From NCBI RefSeq assembly GCF_963966145.1, contig NC_091049.1, positions 9,486,001 to 9,550,000 of the forward strand: a stretch of DNA of 64,000 nucleotides, in the 5' to 3' direction. The number at the start of each line of letters is the position of its first letter. The first letter of the stretch is position 1. Below, one piece after another: positions 1 to 11,536 of this stretch. The notes under the pieces are model-generated. The model ran no database searches. It was not told where the DNA came from and saw only the letters and a list, made by a program, of their open reading frames with translations. This DNA is from Tenebrio molitor (taxonomy: Eukaryota; Arthropoda; Insecta; Coleoptera; Tenebrionidae). Both the position numbers and the translations under genes were made by a program.

Positions 1-389
1 ATGCTTAAAATAATCAAACGAAACATCTAAATCTAAATGGCTGTCATCTTGTTCAGTTTGTTGCTCGCTTGCAGAAGGATGAGGAGGATCAAGGGCAGGG
101 GTATGCGCATGGTGTGTGTTCACATTCTCTTGTTCAATTTCAATATGATCATGTAACTGTTGCCCAGTACATGACAGTTCTTGATCTTGAGACAAACTGT
201 TAATATTAATTACTTCAGTTACCACCTCCGCCACTGAATCAGATGTAAATGTAGACGAAGACGACGAACACTTGAAAACACTTATCAACGTGACACATTT
301 TTGACCACTGGCTTCCAAAAGTTTTTGTTTCTTTAATCTGATTTTCTCTGCCCCCCCTTTGCACTTTTTTTGTTGTTCATTATTCAACT
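1..389 (-). CDS. Partial exon, hAT/ZMYM-type N-terminal region
   Basis: An open frame on the minus strand starts at a candidate splice acceptor near 389 and is still open at base 1, so the gene continues outside the window. The start is rich in lysine and glutamine and includes GGAEKIRLKKQKLLEASG. This resembles the basic lead-in (GAxxRKxKK...) of hAT-like and zinc-finger MYM-type transposase relatives. A Ser-rich and then acidic, His/Pro-containing low-complexity stretch follows. No catalytic or zinc-binding part is visible here. The nearest minus-strand ATG (near 379) is out of frame, so an upstream exon must supply the start. A possible donor (GTAAGT) lies near 540. Function is inferred from composition and one short motif, so it is tentative. 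Confidence 0.4.
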
Positions 390-1485
390 CTAGTCACTAG
401 ATACAAGTCCCTTAAACAAAAAAAGTATTTATGTATTCATGGTGTGTGTTGTGAACTATATTAATTTATTTAAAAGAAAATAATGCTTTGACAAACATAC
501 TAGTAGATAAATGTAGGATAAGTTACTCAATTAATACTTACTCAGTACTCACTCACTTAGTTGTTGCGCGCACACGGAACGATATCTTTTTAAAGTTTAT
601 AATATAACACTATTTTTTTTGTGTCTACACTATAGCAAAACAAAAAACGAAGAAAGCTTTTAGAACGTACCGGCGAGGCGGCCCAAAACTAAAAACACTA
701 AAGGATCCCTCACGCCCACACCAACGCGGAAATATTCGCACCGCTAAAGAATTCGTATCATATTGTTTACATGATAACAAATCTGCACGTTCGACTGGCA
801 GGAATTTTTCTGCTTTCCGTAATTTGAGTCGATCATCTGGCTTGGAAATATCCGCGGAAATTCCTTTCTTCCTTATTTTTTTTAAATAGCAGAAAAATCA
901 ATGGCCAATCGATCGAGTCAGCATTTGCCCGATCTGCCCTGTGGCCAGTCCGGGCCTGTGTTAAGTTATCTGTCAATTTCCGTTTTTACAACTTAAAATT
1001 TTATAATAAAGCAAAAGAACGAAAACCTTTTTTAAAATGCAGCAAGTAAGTAGGTAGAAAATCAAATTTTAAAAGCAAAATAAACTTATGAACTAATTTT
1101 AATGTTTTCGAAACATGTTTGTGAAATAATTATATTGCCATCTGTGGTTATTAAGAATCCCCAATTTAGAAATATTTTTATTTTGCCAACATAATTCAAC
1201 AGGTGGTGGAAATTTTGAATAGAGACAAACTATAGGAGAAAATTCTCAAATTCTGATAGTGTCGAACAAAAAATACTATAATTTTTTGACAATGGGGGTA
1301 ACATAAACAACTCATTATGTCATGCTGTCAAATGTCAAATACGGACGAACGACACGTCGGCTTCTTGATTCAGGCGTGACGTCACTGCATATATTTCGGA
1401 AATGAACTATAGTAAGGACGTACGGAATAAACGAGTAGATTGTGTTATTACCAGTGTCCGGACGAAATAGTACCGGACAAGTCGA
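390..1485. other. Intergenic, no gene seen
   Basis: AT-rich sequence without a convincing ORF. A segment near 1318-1380 (GCTGTCAAATGTC, then a CTTCTTGATTC block) recurs near 21246-21296, so this is part of a dispersed repeat. Confidence 0.5.
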
Positions 1486-1610
1486 CCAGTACAACTTTGC
1501 GTAATACCCCACTCACATATAAACACGATTCAGCTGGTTCGCTTTCAATAACAGAGAACCAGCTGAATCGTGTTTATGTGTGAGCGAGGGATTACGCAAA
1601 GTTGTACTGG
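1486..1610. repeat. Foldback hairpin, about 55-bp arms
   Basis: The arm 1486-1540 (CCAGTACAACTTTGCGTAAT...) is closely matched by the reverse complement of 1556-1610, separated by a 15-base loop. Small mismatches are present. It contains no ORF of note and resembles a non-autonomous foldback element. Confidence 0.85.
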
Positions 1611-1811
1611 CGAGGCGAAACGTAGCGCAGCTTGTTCAAATTCATTTTACAAACTTTTGATACGACGCTTTTAATATTCACGCTTTGTGTGATGAAAGCA
1701 ACTGGCAACAGGCATATTAATATTTTATTCAAATATTAAAATAAATTAATCAAAAAGAATCTATGCAATTCAAAATAACTTTGAGAGTAGAAAAAATATT
1801 ATAAACAATTC

Positions 1812-1908
1812 GGGAGGTAAATATATACCAGTCTAGGACTCTATTGCTAGCTCTCTCTATCGCTCGGGAGCAAACAGTTCCTAGACTGGTTAATATTACT
1901 TACCTCCC
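1812..1908. repeat. Foldback hairpin
   Basis: The left end GGGAGGTAAATATATACCAG pairs with the right end CTGGTTAATATTACTTACCT plus CCC. The middle is rich in CTCT. It is probably a small non-autonomous element. Confidence 0.75.
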
Positions 1909-2040
1909 TTAAGGTTTAAATAACTATTAATAGACAAATGATTCATTGTCTATACGAATACTTCAATACGATCATTCACCAAGAGATCACTACGTAACAT
2001 CAAATCTTATCTCCAGCGAAGTCATAATAACACACACCAT

Positions 2041-2304
2041 TTGCAGTCATTAAAACCATTCTCAATCATTTCGTCAAACTACGTGTTTAAAGGTTTAGCA
2101 TTTGAAACCTTAGGCCCTTGGTGCAAAGAAGCCATCGATTTCATTAATTTCATCGGAAACCGACTTATCGCAGAATCAGGCGATTCAAAATCAAAGAAAT
2201 TCCTTTTCGAGAGGATTTCCCTTGCCATTCAACGTGGAAACGCTGCAAGCATTCGGGGCACTTTTCCAGATTCCGCAATATTATCGGAAATTTTTGTATT
2301 GTAA
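2041..2304 (+). pseudogene. 3' fragment of a retroelement reverse transcriptase ORF
   Basis: The frame lacks an ATG (it opens at a TTG) and ends at 2304. It carries FETLGPWCKEAIDFIN and then RISLAIQRGNAASIRGT. These blocks match, from memory, the C-terminal tail of insect and fish reverse-transcriptase ORFs (LGPW..EA..FI, then ISxAIQRGNAAS). No polymerase motif remains upstream, so this is a 5'-truncated retroelement remnant, about 85 codons long. Confidence 0.55.
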
Positions 2305-2732
2305 AACAAAAATGTTTATGTAATTATGTTATTAATATAAGCTTTTTCTCAAAGGTAAATTATCCACCAAATTTTTGTGTTACCCTCGCTAATTTGGTTT
2401 TGACATGTGCACTATAACAGCACTTGGTAAACTAAAATTTGAATAATAAAAATTACAGTTTGGCAACAAAACAATAGTTTTTCAAAAAGCACTTCTTGAA
2501 TATCACATAATTACGTAGATGCGTCTTATCAATGACTAAAAAATATTGAATCATTTGTTATCACAATAACGTAAACACCATGCTGATTCATTCAAAAAAT
2601 TTAGCTGCAGATATGATAACGTTTCAACCAAATCCCCTTGATCAAATCCTATAATTAACCAAAAGTGTGTAAAGGTCACACCCGAAATTCCCGCACAGAT
2701 ATCGTTATCTCTGGTAAAACCGCTGCAAGTAG
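2305..2732. other. Intergenic, upstream of the lectin-like gene
   Basis: AT-rich and without an ORF. It contains the 5' flank of the lectin-like gene. Confidence 0.5.
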
Positions 2733-2765
2733 TATAAAAGATAGCCCAATAACGCATTTCCGTCA
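2733..2765 (+). promoter_or_regulatory. Core promoter: TATA box and initiator
   Basis: TATAAAA at 2733-2739 is followed about 30 bases later by TCAAAG (2763-2768), an initiator-like site. This predicts a 5' UTR of about 20 bases before the ATG at 2784. Confidence 0.6.
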
Positions 2766-2783
2766 AAGCTAATCGCAACCAAA

Positions 2784-3337
2784 ATGAGTTCTTGTCCATC
2801 AAGTTGCTGCTGCCACCCTCACTATCGCCGCATCGAGAAGTGCACAGTGATAGCTCAGATCTACCAAAAATGCGTTCCTCAGCCCAGAAACCGTGTCGTT
2901 ATCGTGAATCCTCAAACGTGTATGGTGCTTGACGCGAGCCAATATCAGGTGAAGCTCCAGACTTACACAGGATGCCCAACACAACTGTGGTGGCTGGAAT
3001 GCACTCAAAACGGCAACTTCTTGATCGTGAACGTCGCCAATGGGTAAGGAGTTTCGCAAACAGAAACATTCATTTTCGTAACTTGTGTCATATTGATTTC
3101 AGAAAAGTTTTGGATATTGAGGGTGGTGCAAAGAGTTGCGCCCGTTTGATCACCTTTGAGAAGCATGGTCGTGCTAATCAGCAATGGCGGATCGACTCTT
3201 GTGACTCTACAGTTGTCAATCCCTGCACTAATTTGGCTATGGATGTTGACAAAGGAGTGATGTGTGAAGGACAAGGTTTGATCGCTTATCCAAAACACGG
3301 AAAGATAAATCAACAATTTTGTATTCAGTTTAATTGA
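2784..3337 (+). CDS. Ricin-B-like (beta-trefoil) domain protein
   Basis: Two exons, 2784-3043 and 3103-3337, joined by a 59-base GT-AG intron, encode 164 residues. The start has a good context (ACCAAAATGAG) and a TATA box 50 bases upstream. The N-terminus is Cys-rich (CPSSCCC) and no signal peptide is evident. The rest looks like one beta-trefoil carbohydrate-binding unit with QxW-type turns: TQLWW near residue 73, NQQWRI near 117 and a degenerate NQQFCI near the C-terminus. It also has the usual LDIEGG and AMDVDKG loops. No enzyme domain is attached, so it is a small lectin-like protein rather than part of a toxin. The ligand is unknown. A polyadenylation signal lies 110 bases downstream. 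The gene appears intact. Confidence 0.8.
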
Positions 3338-3448
3338 TTATTGCTCTATTTTTCTTTTGGTAGTTTCAAATCTTTTAAAATACGTAGATATGTAAAAGAA
3401 TAATAATCAACATACAGATATCCATACATAACATTTGTAATTTTTACA

Positions 3449-3454
3449 AATAAA
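3449..3454 (+). terminator. Polyadenylation signal AATAAA
   Basis: AATAAA lies 112 bases after the stop codon of the lectin-like gene. Confidence 0.55.
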
Positions 3455-3459
3455 CTATA

Positions 3460-4024
3460 CTAAAACTGAATTACTTTTCCCGATTCTTCAATGTCTTTTC
3501 TAAATCGACATTTAACTAATTGGATGTTGAGTACAATGTTCCAAATCAGCATAACAAAATTTTACTTGACCTGTGTTAAATCTTTAAATGTCTTATTTTG
3601 TTGGCAATTGATGCTGATAATCCACATATGATAAAAAATACAAATAAATTCACTATTCACAAATTGTAACATGTGAGGCATTGGAAAAATGGATCCACTT
3701 TGAACATTAAATGAACACCCGGTATGAGTAGGTATCAATTGAAGTTTGAAAGTTTTCATTATTTAATTCTACTGTAATTTCCTTCATCTTGGATCCATGG
3801 TACAGAAATGCACTTAAAATTGTTCTTCCAGGATTAGATCTTTCCTGTAAAAAGTCACTCTTTCACCCTGTGTGCATGAGATCAATAAGATTGCAAAAAA
3901 TCAGTCTTAACTACCTTATCGCACTCAAAGGGAAATGCGAATATTCAAAAACCGTATAAACATTATTTTAAAGAATGTTTACTAATGTTGGTCAATTTCC
4001 TGCGTTATCATTTTCTATGACAAA
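3460..4024. other. Intergenic, no gene seen
   Basis: AT-rich, with no convincing ORF or repeat. Confidence 0.45.
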
Positions 4025-4231
4025 TTGACAAAGTTTGCTATAAAAAAATATCTAACCGGGAATTATAATAGAAGCACTATTTATAATCGTTATGAGGAAG
4101 GAAAACCTGTCAAAAATTTACAAAAAAGCGACCGACTAGATACTAGAGTAGATAAAAAAAAACATCGCAATATTTCGATAACAGATAATGTCGAAATTTG
4201 TATTTTTAGGAATTTGACGGAAGATGTTTAG
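4025..4231 (+). pseudogene. Possible transposase helix-turn-helix fragment
   Basis: A 68-codon frame without a good start carries NRSTIYNRYEEGKPVKN. This resembles the N-terminal helix-turn-helix of Tc1/mariner-type transposases (RSTIYR..KRYEEGG). Nothing downstream supports a complete enzyme. It is a weak call. Confidence 0.3.
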
Positions 4232-4326
4232 AACATTACGAGAAATAAAACCACCAAAATACAGTGAGAAGTGACTGAAAATAATAATATATTATACATA
4301 TAATACAACTTGATTGAGGATTGAAA

Positions 4327-4422
4327 ATTCTCGATTAGGTATACGAGACGTGTTGCCTGGAAACACCACGAGATCGTAGATCGAGTGGTGTTTCAGGTAA
4401 CACGTCGAGTATAATCGAGAAT
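4327..4422. repeat. Hairpin with CGAG-type core (4369-4385)
   Basis: The arms run from ATTCTCGATTAGGTATACGA to its imperfect reverse complement ending at 4422. The apex holds CGAG-ATCGTAGAT-CGAG: two direct CGAG copies around a mini-stem (AT/AT) with a CGTAG loop. This is a member of the shared-core hairpin family. Confidence 0.8.
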
Positions 4423-4551
4423 CGCCCTTAAATGTCACAACTCAGAATTATTTGAATAGCAACCAATAACAATTTAATAAAGCGACAATTTTCCCTAGGG
4501 AAAATTTCTGATATAATTTACCTAGGGAACAGATTTTTCGGGCGATTCTCA
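4423..4551. repeat. Dispersed repeat, first copy
   Basis: The block from CGCCCTTAAATGTC to CCTAGGGAACAGATTTTTCG is repeated with about 85-90% identity by eye at 6090-6215. In both copies it starts with GAATCGCCC and carries GAATAGCAACCAAT and CCTAGGGAA. Confidence 0.7.
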
Positions 4552-5332
4552 TACCGGGTGTATTATGGAAAACCTTTGGTGCCATAACTTCCTTATTTTT
4601 TTATTCGATTTTAATAAATGATGTGTCAAACAAAATCGTTTTAAATAGGCTACAATTTGAATTAATCCATTATTTGTTCTTGAATTCTGTTTTTGACAAA
4701 TGATAGTCAACTTTTTTTTTTTCAAATGGCACTAATAACATTTTTTACTCAGTTTTATAGAGATTTTTATTTTAAATATGAAAATGTAAACAACCATGCT
4801 CATGCATAGAAACAAAAAGAAGAAACTAAAAATGATGTATTTTTTTTAAATCAAGCAGTCACATTAAACAGTAATAAAAGTGCATTCTAATTTTGCAAAG
4901 TGACTAAGACAGCTATGGACATTCAAAACAATGTCTATTTGACTCCGGCCGATAACAGAGATGATTTAATAAAAAGAATCGTAGCAGTATGTGAACAAAT
5001 GGAGGTAATTTCAAACATTTGCTATAGTAAAGTTATGGTTACTTGATTTTTGGAAATTCTATTTTTTTTATTAAAAACAAATTTTTGATTTTTTATTTTA
5101 ATGTTTGTGTATTCAGAAGATAAACGTCTATCAAAATAAAGATAAAAAAATATACAGTGCAATTTAAAAAAAAAGTTAGCTGCGGTCTGTCAAAAAATAT
5201 AATGTTAAAAAAAATCATAGCATGTCGGGCTATAGTGTTTCTAAAGCGATTTTGTTTGACGTATCATTTGTTAAAATCGGATAAAAAATAAGGAAGTTAT
5301 AGCACCAAAGGTTTTTCATAATACACACGGTA
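4552..5332. mobile_element. Deleted Tc1/mariner-like element with about 95-bp TIRs
   Basis: The left end TACCGGGTGTATTATGGAAA is mirrored at the right end (TTTTTCATAATACACACGGTA). Similarity continues inward for about 95 bases (AACCTTTGGTGC, ATAACTTCCTTATTTTT and beyond). Both ends carry TA. The middle encodes VYLTPADNRDDLIKRI (4940-4990), matching the region just after the FFLWG block of Tc1/mariner-like transposases. The element is therefore an internally deleted copy that keeps a scrap of its transposase. Confidence 0.8.
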
Positions 5333-5337
5333 TATAA

Positions 5338-6075
5338 TATACCAAGGGACAGATATATTGCCAGAAATTTTTTCGAGCAGTCCTGACACACGAGTGTTTG
5401 TAGCAAGAAAATTACACGAGGGCGCCAGCCCGAGGGTAATTTTGAGCGACAAACACGAGTGTTGGACTGCAAGAAAAAATTTCTGGCGATATACAGGGTG
5501 TTTTCGAAGTTGAGGTGTTCCTTGTAACAGGAGGTACTATACATTATTCTTAAGAATTTCAGCCTAAATCGTCTTAGTAAAATGTTTGTATTAACGGAGA
5601 TAATTGATTGCATATTTTTATAGTTTTCTAAAATTTTGAGTCCGGTCCTGTCTATTTCTCCGCTGTACTAGATTAATAAACTGACGTGGCCCAGGATGGA
5701 ATCTTTCCGAAAATCGCTGTGCGTACTCTCTGGACGCCGCAGCTAGCATTGCCCATACTTTAGCAACATATCTGTGAGCTCGTTATTTTCGTAATGATAA
5801 CCCATTCCGACTGATTAGATGACAATTCTGACAGTATTTTTAATTAACGTCCATGCTCATTTGATTTTTTTTTGTCAATTTTAGTTGCTAACAAATCAGC
5901 GCAAAATTAAACAGGACCGGTTTCAAAATTTTCAAAAAAATTAACTTATTGTATCTTCATTGCGATACACATTTTACTAAGGTGATTTTGGCTAAAACTC
6001 TTTAGAACAACGCATCACATGTTAAAAGAAACTCCTCAACTTCGAAAACACCCTGTATATGTGTCCCGAGTTATA
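5338..6075. repeat. CGAG-core hairpin element split by a MITE
   Basis: The left end ACCAAGGGACAGATATA pairs with TATGTGTCCCGAG (6058-6071) across the MITE at 5502-6057. Inner arms pair GCCAGAAATTTTTT with AAAAAATTTCTGGC and CACGAGTGTTTGT with ACAAACACGAGTG. The apex (5417-5434) is CGAG-GGCGCCAGCC-CGAG. A second, inverted copy lies at 6236-6370. Confidence 0.75.
5502..6057. mobile_element. 556-bp MITE with TACAGGGTG ends
   Basis: Both ends read TACAGGGTGTTTTCGAAGTT (right end on the minus strand), with TA at both borders. Similarity of the ends continues about 100 bases inward. It has no coding capacity. It is inserted in the arm of a hairpin element. Related left ends recur at 19434 and 27387. 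Confidence 0.85.
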
Positions 6076-6235
6076 TTCGGAAGAGAATCGCCCTCAAATG
6101 TCAGATGATTTATATTGACAAATCACAACTCCGAATTGTTTGAATAGCAACCAATCACAATTTAATTAAGCTAGGGAAAATTTCCGATATAATTTACCTA
6201 GGGAAAAGTTTTTTCGGACGTATCTCTTCCGAATA

Positions 6236-6370
6236 TACCTCGGGAGGGACAGATATATATCGCCAGAATTTTTTTCTTGCAATTCAACACTCGTATTTGT
6301 CGCTCAAAATTACCCTCGGGCTGGCGCCCTCGTGTAATTTTCTTGCTACAAACACTCCCTTGGTATATTA
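6236..6370. repeat. CGAG-core hairpin element, second copy, inverted
   Basis: Near-identical to 5340-5495 in reverse orientation: the GCCCTCGTGTAATTTTCTTG block and the GGGACAGATATAT end are both present. It is uninterrupted except for small changes at its ends. Confidence 0.75.
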
Positions 6371-6560
6371 TACAGTATGAGTCAATTGTGGGGTATTTCT
6401 GAAATTTTCTTAGAAGCAACCAAAAATACTAATTCCACTTACTGCTTGATACTGTGTTTAATATAAATAATATATTGAATCAAAATTGCGTTTTTGGCTA
6501 CAAACGTCAAAATGACAATGTGGGAAATTTAATCAGCAAAATGACAACGTAAAAAGAAAA

Positions 6561-6770
6561 CTAACGTAAAAATTGTTCAACATGCATTCCATTTTGGAGT
6601 AAACACGCGTCAACCCTATTTAAAAAGGATCTTTGAACGTTGTGTAATGTCTCTGGCGTTATGGCCATGCACTCATCACGAATTCTTTGAGTTCATCAAT
6701 CGTAAGTACAGGTGTTTGGTAGACTCTTTCCCACAAGAAAAAAATCTAAAGGCGTTGCTAGAACCCCTTT
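6561..6770 (-). pseudogene. Transposase C-terminus (Tc1/mariner superfamily), frameshifted
   Basis: Reading the minus strand in shifted frames gives ATPLDFFLV, then FFLWERVYQTPVLTIDELK and MSAWP, then a frame change to TPETLHNVQRSFLNRVDACL and a stop at 6561. This is the PLDFFLW...TI.EL...I..A....P..L.N.....RI..C pattern of the C-terminal third of these transposases. At least two frameshifts make it inactive. It belongs to the surrounding 1275-bp element. Confidence 0.75.
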
Positions 6771-7049
6771 ACGTTGTTGTCTTGTTCATTTATGCACATC
6801 CAACTGTTCCAACAATAAGGGCTAACTGATTTTGTAAAAAAATTAAATAAATAGAAATGTGGCTGCAATTTGGATACTTCTGTAAATACAGATCTGCAGC
6901 GACCATGGCATTTTTACGACATACGTACCCCGTAGATGAGAAACCATGTCAACTTTCTCATTGTTTGAGTCATAACTCATAAGAGTCATAAGAGTTCATA
7001 ACCAAGTTTTAGCAAAACTGTCAAGGCAAAGTTGAGAATTCTCAGTTAT

Positions 7050-7217
7050 AATACCACGAGTAGTCAAAGATTGTCGAATATTTTTGTGGTGGTATCACGA
7101 ATGGTCATTCGCTTTATGAACACCATGAGTGCGTAGCACGAATGGTGTTCAAAAGCGTAATGACCATAAGTGATACCATCGGAAAAATATTCTACTATCT
7201 TTGACTACGAGTTGTAT
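7050..7217. repeat. Hairpin, 75-bp arms, relaxed CGAG-type core
   Basis: ATACCACGAGTAGTCAAAGA pairs with TCTTTGACTACGAGTTGTAT and the arms continue for 75 bases. The apex (7126-7142) is TGAG-TGCGTAGCA-CGAA, a relaxed version of the family core. It is nested in the 1275-bp element. Confidence 0.85.
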
Positions 7218-7645
7218 TCAACAGACTATTCAATGAACCAAATCAATGATTAAAATAAAAATTTTCAAAGCTAGTTCGCAAATCTATGTTACACATGATT
7301 TCATTGTTTAGTTAACTTCGTAAGAAAGTAATAATTTCTTTGAATAAAAATAATAATCAAGGTTTGTTTAAAATATTCACCTCGACCACTAGTGGAATAG
7401 TCAGTTATATTTTCACGAGTGGAATATTCGCTGGAATTTTCTGTTGCTAGGCTACGAAAGTACATATCTGCTCTTTTATTGGTTAATATTTGAAAAATAA
7501 CAGGTGAATTGAATAGTCAAAGCAATGCAATCATGGATTAATGTTTTAATTTTTTTTAATTACATATCTAGTGAATGCTGGAATTAGTATTTTTGGATGC
7601 ATCAAAAACCATTTCAGAAATACCCCACAATTGACTCATACTGTA

Positions 7646-8232
7646 TGTATATGAGAATTTTCCATCCTCGAGTTGATAACGGGTACACACAGAAAAATTT
7701 TCTGCTTTACGTTAATAAACGTTCCTGTTTTTACTTGTGGTGTATTATTTAGTTGCACACACATCCATTTGTTACTCTATATTAAGAAAATTTATACGGA
7801 ACACAGCTTTACTCCTTAGAAGAAATGAGAAAAAATTACGACAATTTCCTGCAACCAAACCATTTATTTGCAATATCGTTATTATACACAACTAATACTT
7901 CCTTGTGTGAAGAAAATCAAAAAGATTTGTTTGAATGCTGTAAGACATTTGTTTGCGTTTAATAACATTTTTTTATGGGAATGAGCTGAGGAATGATTTT
8001 GTTTCAAACAAATCAAAAAGGATATAAATGAAAGAACAATTTAGTTACCATTATTAAATTTTATTCATAAGAATAGAATTACGTTCTTCCGATATCGGGT
8101 ATCGACGAACGTGCTTTTGTAGTAAATTTTTGTAAGGATGACAATGCATTTAGCATATTGGCATTTCGACTGTGCCAACGTCTAATGTGAGTGTGTTCTT
8201 GTGAATTGTGGAATTTAGTAAAAATAATCAAA
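7646..8232. other. Upstream region of the SAMD3-like gene
   Basis: AT-rich. I see no clear promoter motif, no TIR partner of the 3' region of the gene pair, and no ORF. Confidence 0.4.
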
Positions 8233-11200
8233 ATGGAAAAGCAATATTGGGACCTAGCTAGATTCCTTATTGAAAAGTGTAACCTAGAACATTTGGTGCA
8301 AGTCTTCACAGGTGAGTACCTACCTTTACCTATTATTGCGCAACATTACATATCGAACCTTGCAGCAGGATTGTTTCTAAGGCAGTACTAAATTAAAATA
8401 GACTAAATCACAAAGGCTAATGGATTTTAGTATTTTTATCATATTTTCACGTTTTTAGCTTTAGTAATGGGCAGCAGCTTGTAACCACCTGATCCTGATA
8501 GAGTTATCACTTATCAGTTCTCACCCATCCCGTTCCTACAGATGAATTTCATATTTTTGTTCCTCGCTCTAAGTCTGTGCACTATGGCGTTCGCGCCACA
8601 GAAGTTATCTAAAAATGTAGGTTCAGGGTGTAATTTGGCGCGCATTGTTGATATTAATTTCTGAGGACTAAGTTATCCAATTTTTATAATGGTCATTGCA
8701 TGTTCAAAAGTTTTTGAAATTTTTTAAAAATAAATAAACAAAATATCTAATTGTTCCATAATGTCACTAAACTGGGTAATTTCCACACTCTTTTAAAACA
8801 TGGTTAACCCCAAGCTAAGCATGTGAGATTTTATTTTATTAGAGTTAATTTCTGCCAAAAATTTAATATCCAGTTGGTTACTTCCACTAATTGTCGCAAA
8901 CTTTTTGAAATAACTGGGTCCATTATTGAGTAATCTTACTATACATAAATAAGTATTAATTACACACATTACCTCATTCTAAATTTCTAAATTTATGAAT
9001 TAAAAAAATACTGGATTGAATAATCAATTCTCCTTCTTTATCTCATCAATAATATTCTATAAAATTTTGATGGTTATTGTATATTAGTGAGTCTATTTGC
9101 ACAGTTTTTACTTTCAATATAAAGAACTAATCATTCTCTCTTTATCTATCCTTATGCACTTTCTGTGTGAATGTTCTGTATATAGGAACTAAGTAAATGT
9201 GAAAATATGTAGATACCTCGTAGCATTATTAATGTAAAATTTATTATTATAAAAAATGTTCATTGTAGAAAACCAAATTACTCTAGAGGAGTTGGAACAA
9301 CTAACACGAAATGATGAATTATTTTCGACAATTGTACCGTCAATAGGTGAACGATTAAGAATAAAGAGACATTGGCATCATAATATACATAATGCACAAC
9401 CGTTACATGTAAGCTTATTTCGTTTCATTTTTTTGGTTTAAATGAGTATACTTATTATGCTTACTATTTTTGTGTGTTTATCTTTCTTGTGAATCACATG
9501 ATCACGTGCACTATAGAATAATACGTTCCTGTTCAACAGGGCGATTATCAGCGACCGTCAGAGGATACACCTGACATTACAGATTCAGAAGTTTCCACCA
9601 TCACCATACCATCAACATCAAATTTATCTGCAAACAGTTACGAGTATGTCAATGACAGATTGAACGCTGAAATAGAATTTGACAACGATACCGAAAATGT
9701 TCAATCGGCAACAAATCAACCTCTCTCGAACACAATATTGAATGCTGAGATATTAATACTAGAAAGTAATAATGAACATGAACAATCAGATCAACCTCTC
9801 CCTAAAAAAATGAAGCTTGGAGATAATACTTTCCATCAGTGCATGGTGGATTTTGACCTAAAGAAATTACTTGCTAAAACTGTTACTGGCCAAGCCATAA
9901 TGGCGTCATACAATGACAGAGGGTTGAGTCCTAAGTGCCAAGGGTATTTAACGAACATAGTCATCTGTAACTTTTTTGATATCGATATAAAGTTAGTACT
10001 TATAATTACGTAAGTGGTAAACAGTGGGTGTGTTACAATGATTATTTTTCTCCACCAGCGTCCGCCTCACGAATGACATATTGTCACAAGTCGCCAATGC
10101 GATAGTGGAATTATTTCCAAAAGAATGCAAAGAAGTGTACTTCTCTGCTCCAGTTCCTAAAAGGTACTCCAAAACCAATACAGCTGGCATAGCAAGAGGT
10201 AAACTGGTAGACAAAAATCGAAACATGTTACAATTTTTAAGAAAATGCAAAATGCTATCCAAAAAGGATACCTCTGAAGACGATAATGGAGGAAGTGGAG
10301 ATGAATCTCATGTTGGTATGTAGACCTATGCATATTAGGTACCTCCATTTCCGCGTGGGGAAGGGGCTTATACCATAATGAGTGGAAATGGGGTAACATT
10401 ATCTATATTTATAAAACGAATTACATTGTAGATTTGGATGATGTAATGAGAAGCGCAGATTGGCTCAAAAACAATTGCGAGCCATTTGAAAGTGTTTTAG
10501 CGCACTGGAAAAAATCATTCCAACTAAGAAAAAAGTTTTCTTCTCCTAACCCCAATAACGACCCCATTACGATATCATCGATTTATGACGACTGGCCTAT
10601 TTTAAAATTATCCACGGGATATTTACTGGTAATGCTTTAAATTATAAAATAACTGGTAGGGAACCCATTATTTCACAAGTTTGCGCAACAAAACCTAACG
10701 TTGAAATTTTTTAAACGAATAATTATGGGGCACCCCTACACACGTTTTCATAATTAGGTTCCCTTGTTTTTTTCAGATAGAAAGTGATTTCGAAGAACTA
10801 TATACAGACAAAGTTTGCATGCTTTTCGAACATTGGCCATCAACATTTGAAAGCGTGTTAGAAGTATCAAAAAACAAGAAGCCGACCAACGGCATACTGT
10901 TTGAATTGCTGAATGGCGGAAAGCTTAAAAAGGGTAATTCATAATTATCTTGGCGCGTTCTATATAAATAAAGTGCGATATGATTTCTGTAGATTCCGAA
11001 GATGTCATTAAGTTTTTAGTGTTGTTCGAAACAGTTTCGAACAATGCTAGCAAAGTGGTAAAGAAAGGAGGAAAAACTTATTGGAAACCTACGGTGGCAG
11101 AATCCCAGGAGGGTTTCATTCTTCACGTTAAGGTATATCATTCTGTTTATATTGAAACAAGTATATTAGTAATAGCAATTGCAGGCTCCAAGTAACATTC

Positions 11201-11529
11201 ACGATGCCATTGAGGCGAAAAGGACTAAAATGGCCAGCTTTGGGATGACCGTCCAACCATACATCATCATCGTCGGCCCAACATTTTACGACATCCAGAC
11301 TGTTCATCTCTACATCCATGACATTTTATATACAGTGCCAACTCTGCTGAAAGCCGTTGACGTATGTTTCAAGTCTTTTATAGTTTTTGACTTACAATAT
11401 CCGTTGGAGGCTGAACATATATGGTTTCTTATCCAGTGGATCATTTACGATATTCATTTAAAAAGTGATAAAAAACTGCCCCAGATCTTCCAACTCCACA
11501 ATCAAATTAAAAATCAAAAATCAGTATAG
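8233..11529 (+). CDS. SAMD3-like protein (SAM domain, uncharacterised C-terminal domain)
   Basis: Eight exons read without a break: 8233-8311, 9269-9408, 9540-9991, 10059-10315, 10432-10628, 10777-10933, 10993-11132 and 11185-11529. All introns are GT-AG and the product is 588 residues. The ATG has a good context (TCAAAATGG). Residues 1-70 look like a SAM domain (EKQYWDLARFLIEKCNLEHL ... ELEQLTRNDELFSTIVPSIG). An acidic Ser/Thr linker and a KKMKL basic patch follow. The C-terminal 110 residues (QPYIIIVG ... LLKAVDVCFKSFIVFDLQYP ... IWFLIQW) match, from memory, the conserved tail of proteins named sterile alpha motif domain-containing protein 3-like, which are multicopy in some fish and arthropods. 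The next ORF follows at once on the same strand and is transposase-like, so this is probably an accessory gene of a mobile element. Its biochemical role is unknown. Confidence 0.75.
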
Positions 11530-11536
11530 GATCACA

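Larger units (their letters stand above)
6371..7645. mobile_element. Tc1/mariner-like element, 1275 bp, about 70-bp TIRs
   Basis: Both ends read TACAGTATGAGTCAATTGTG (right end on the minus strand) and match for about 70 bases. The terminal bases are TA. It contains a minus-strand transposase remnant (6561-6770) and a nested hairpin (7050-7217). Confidence 0.85.
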
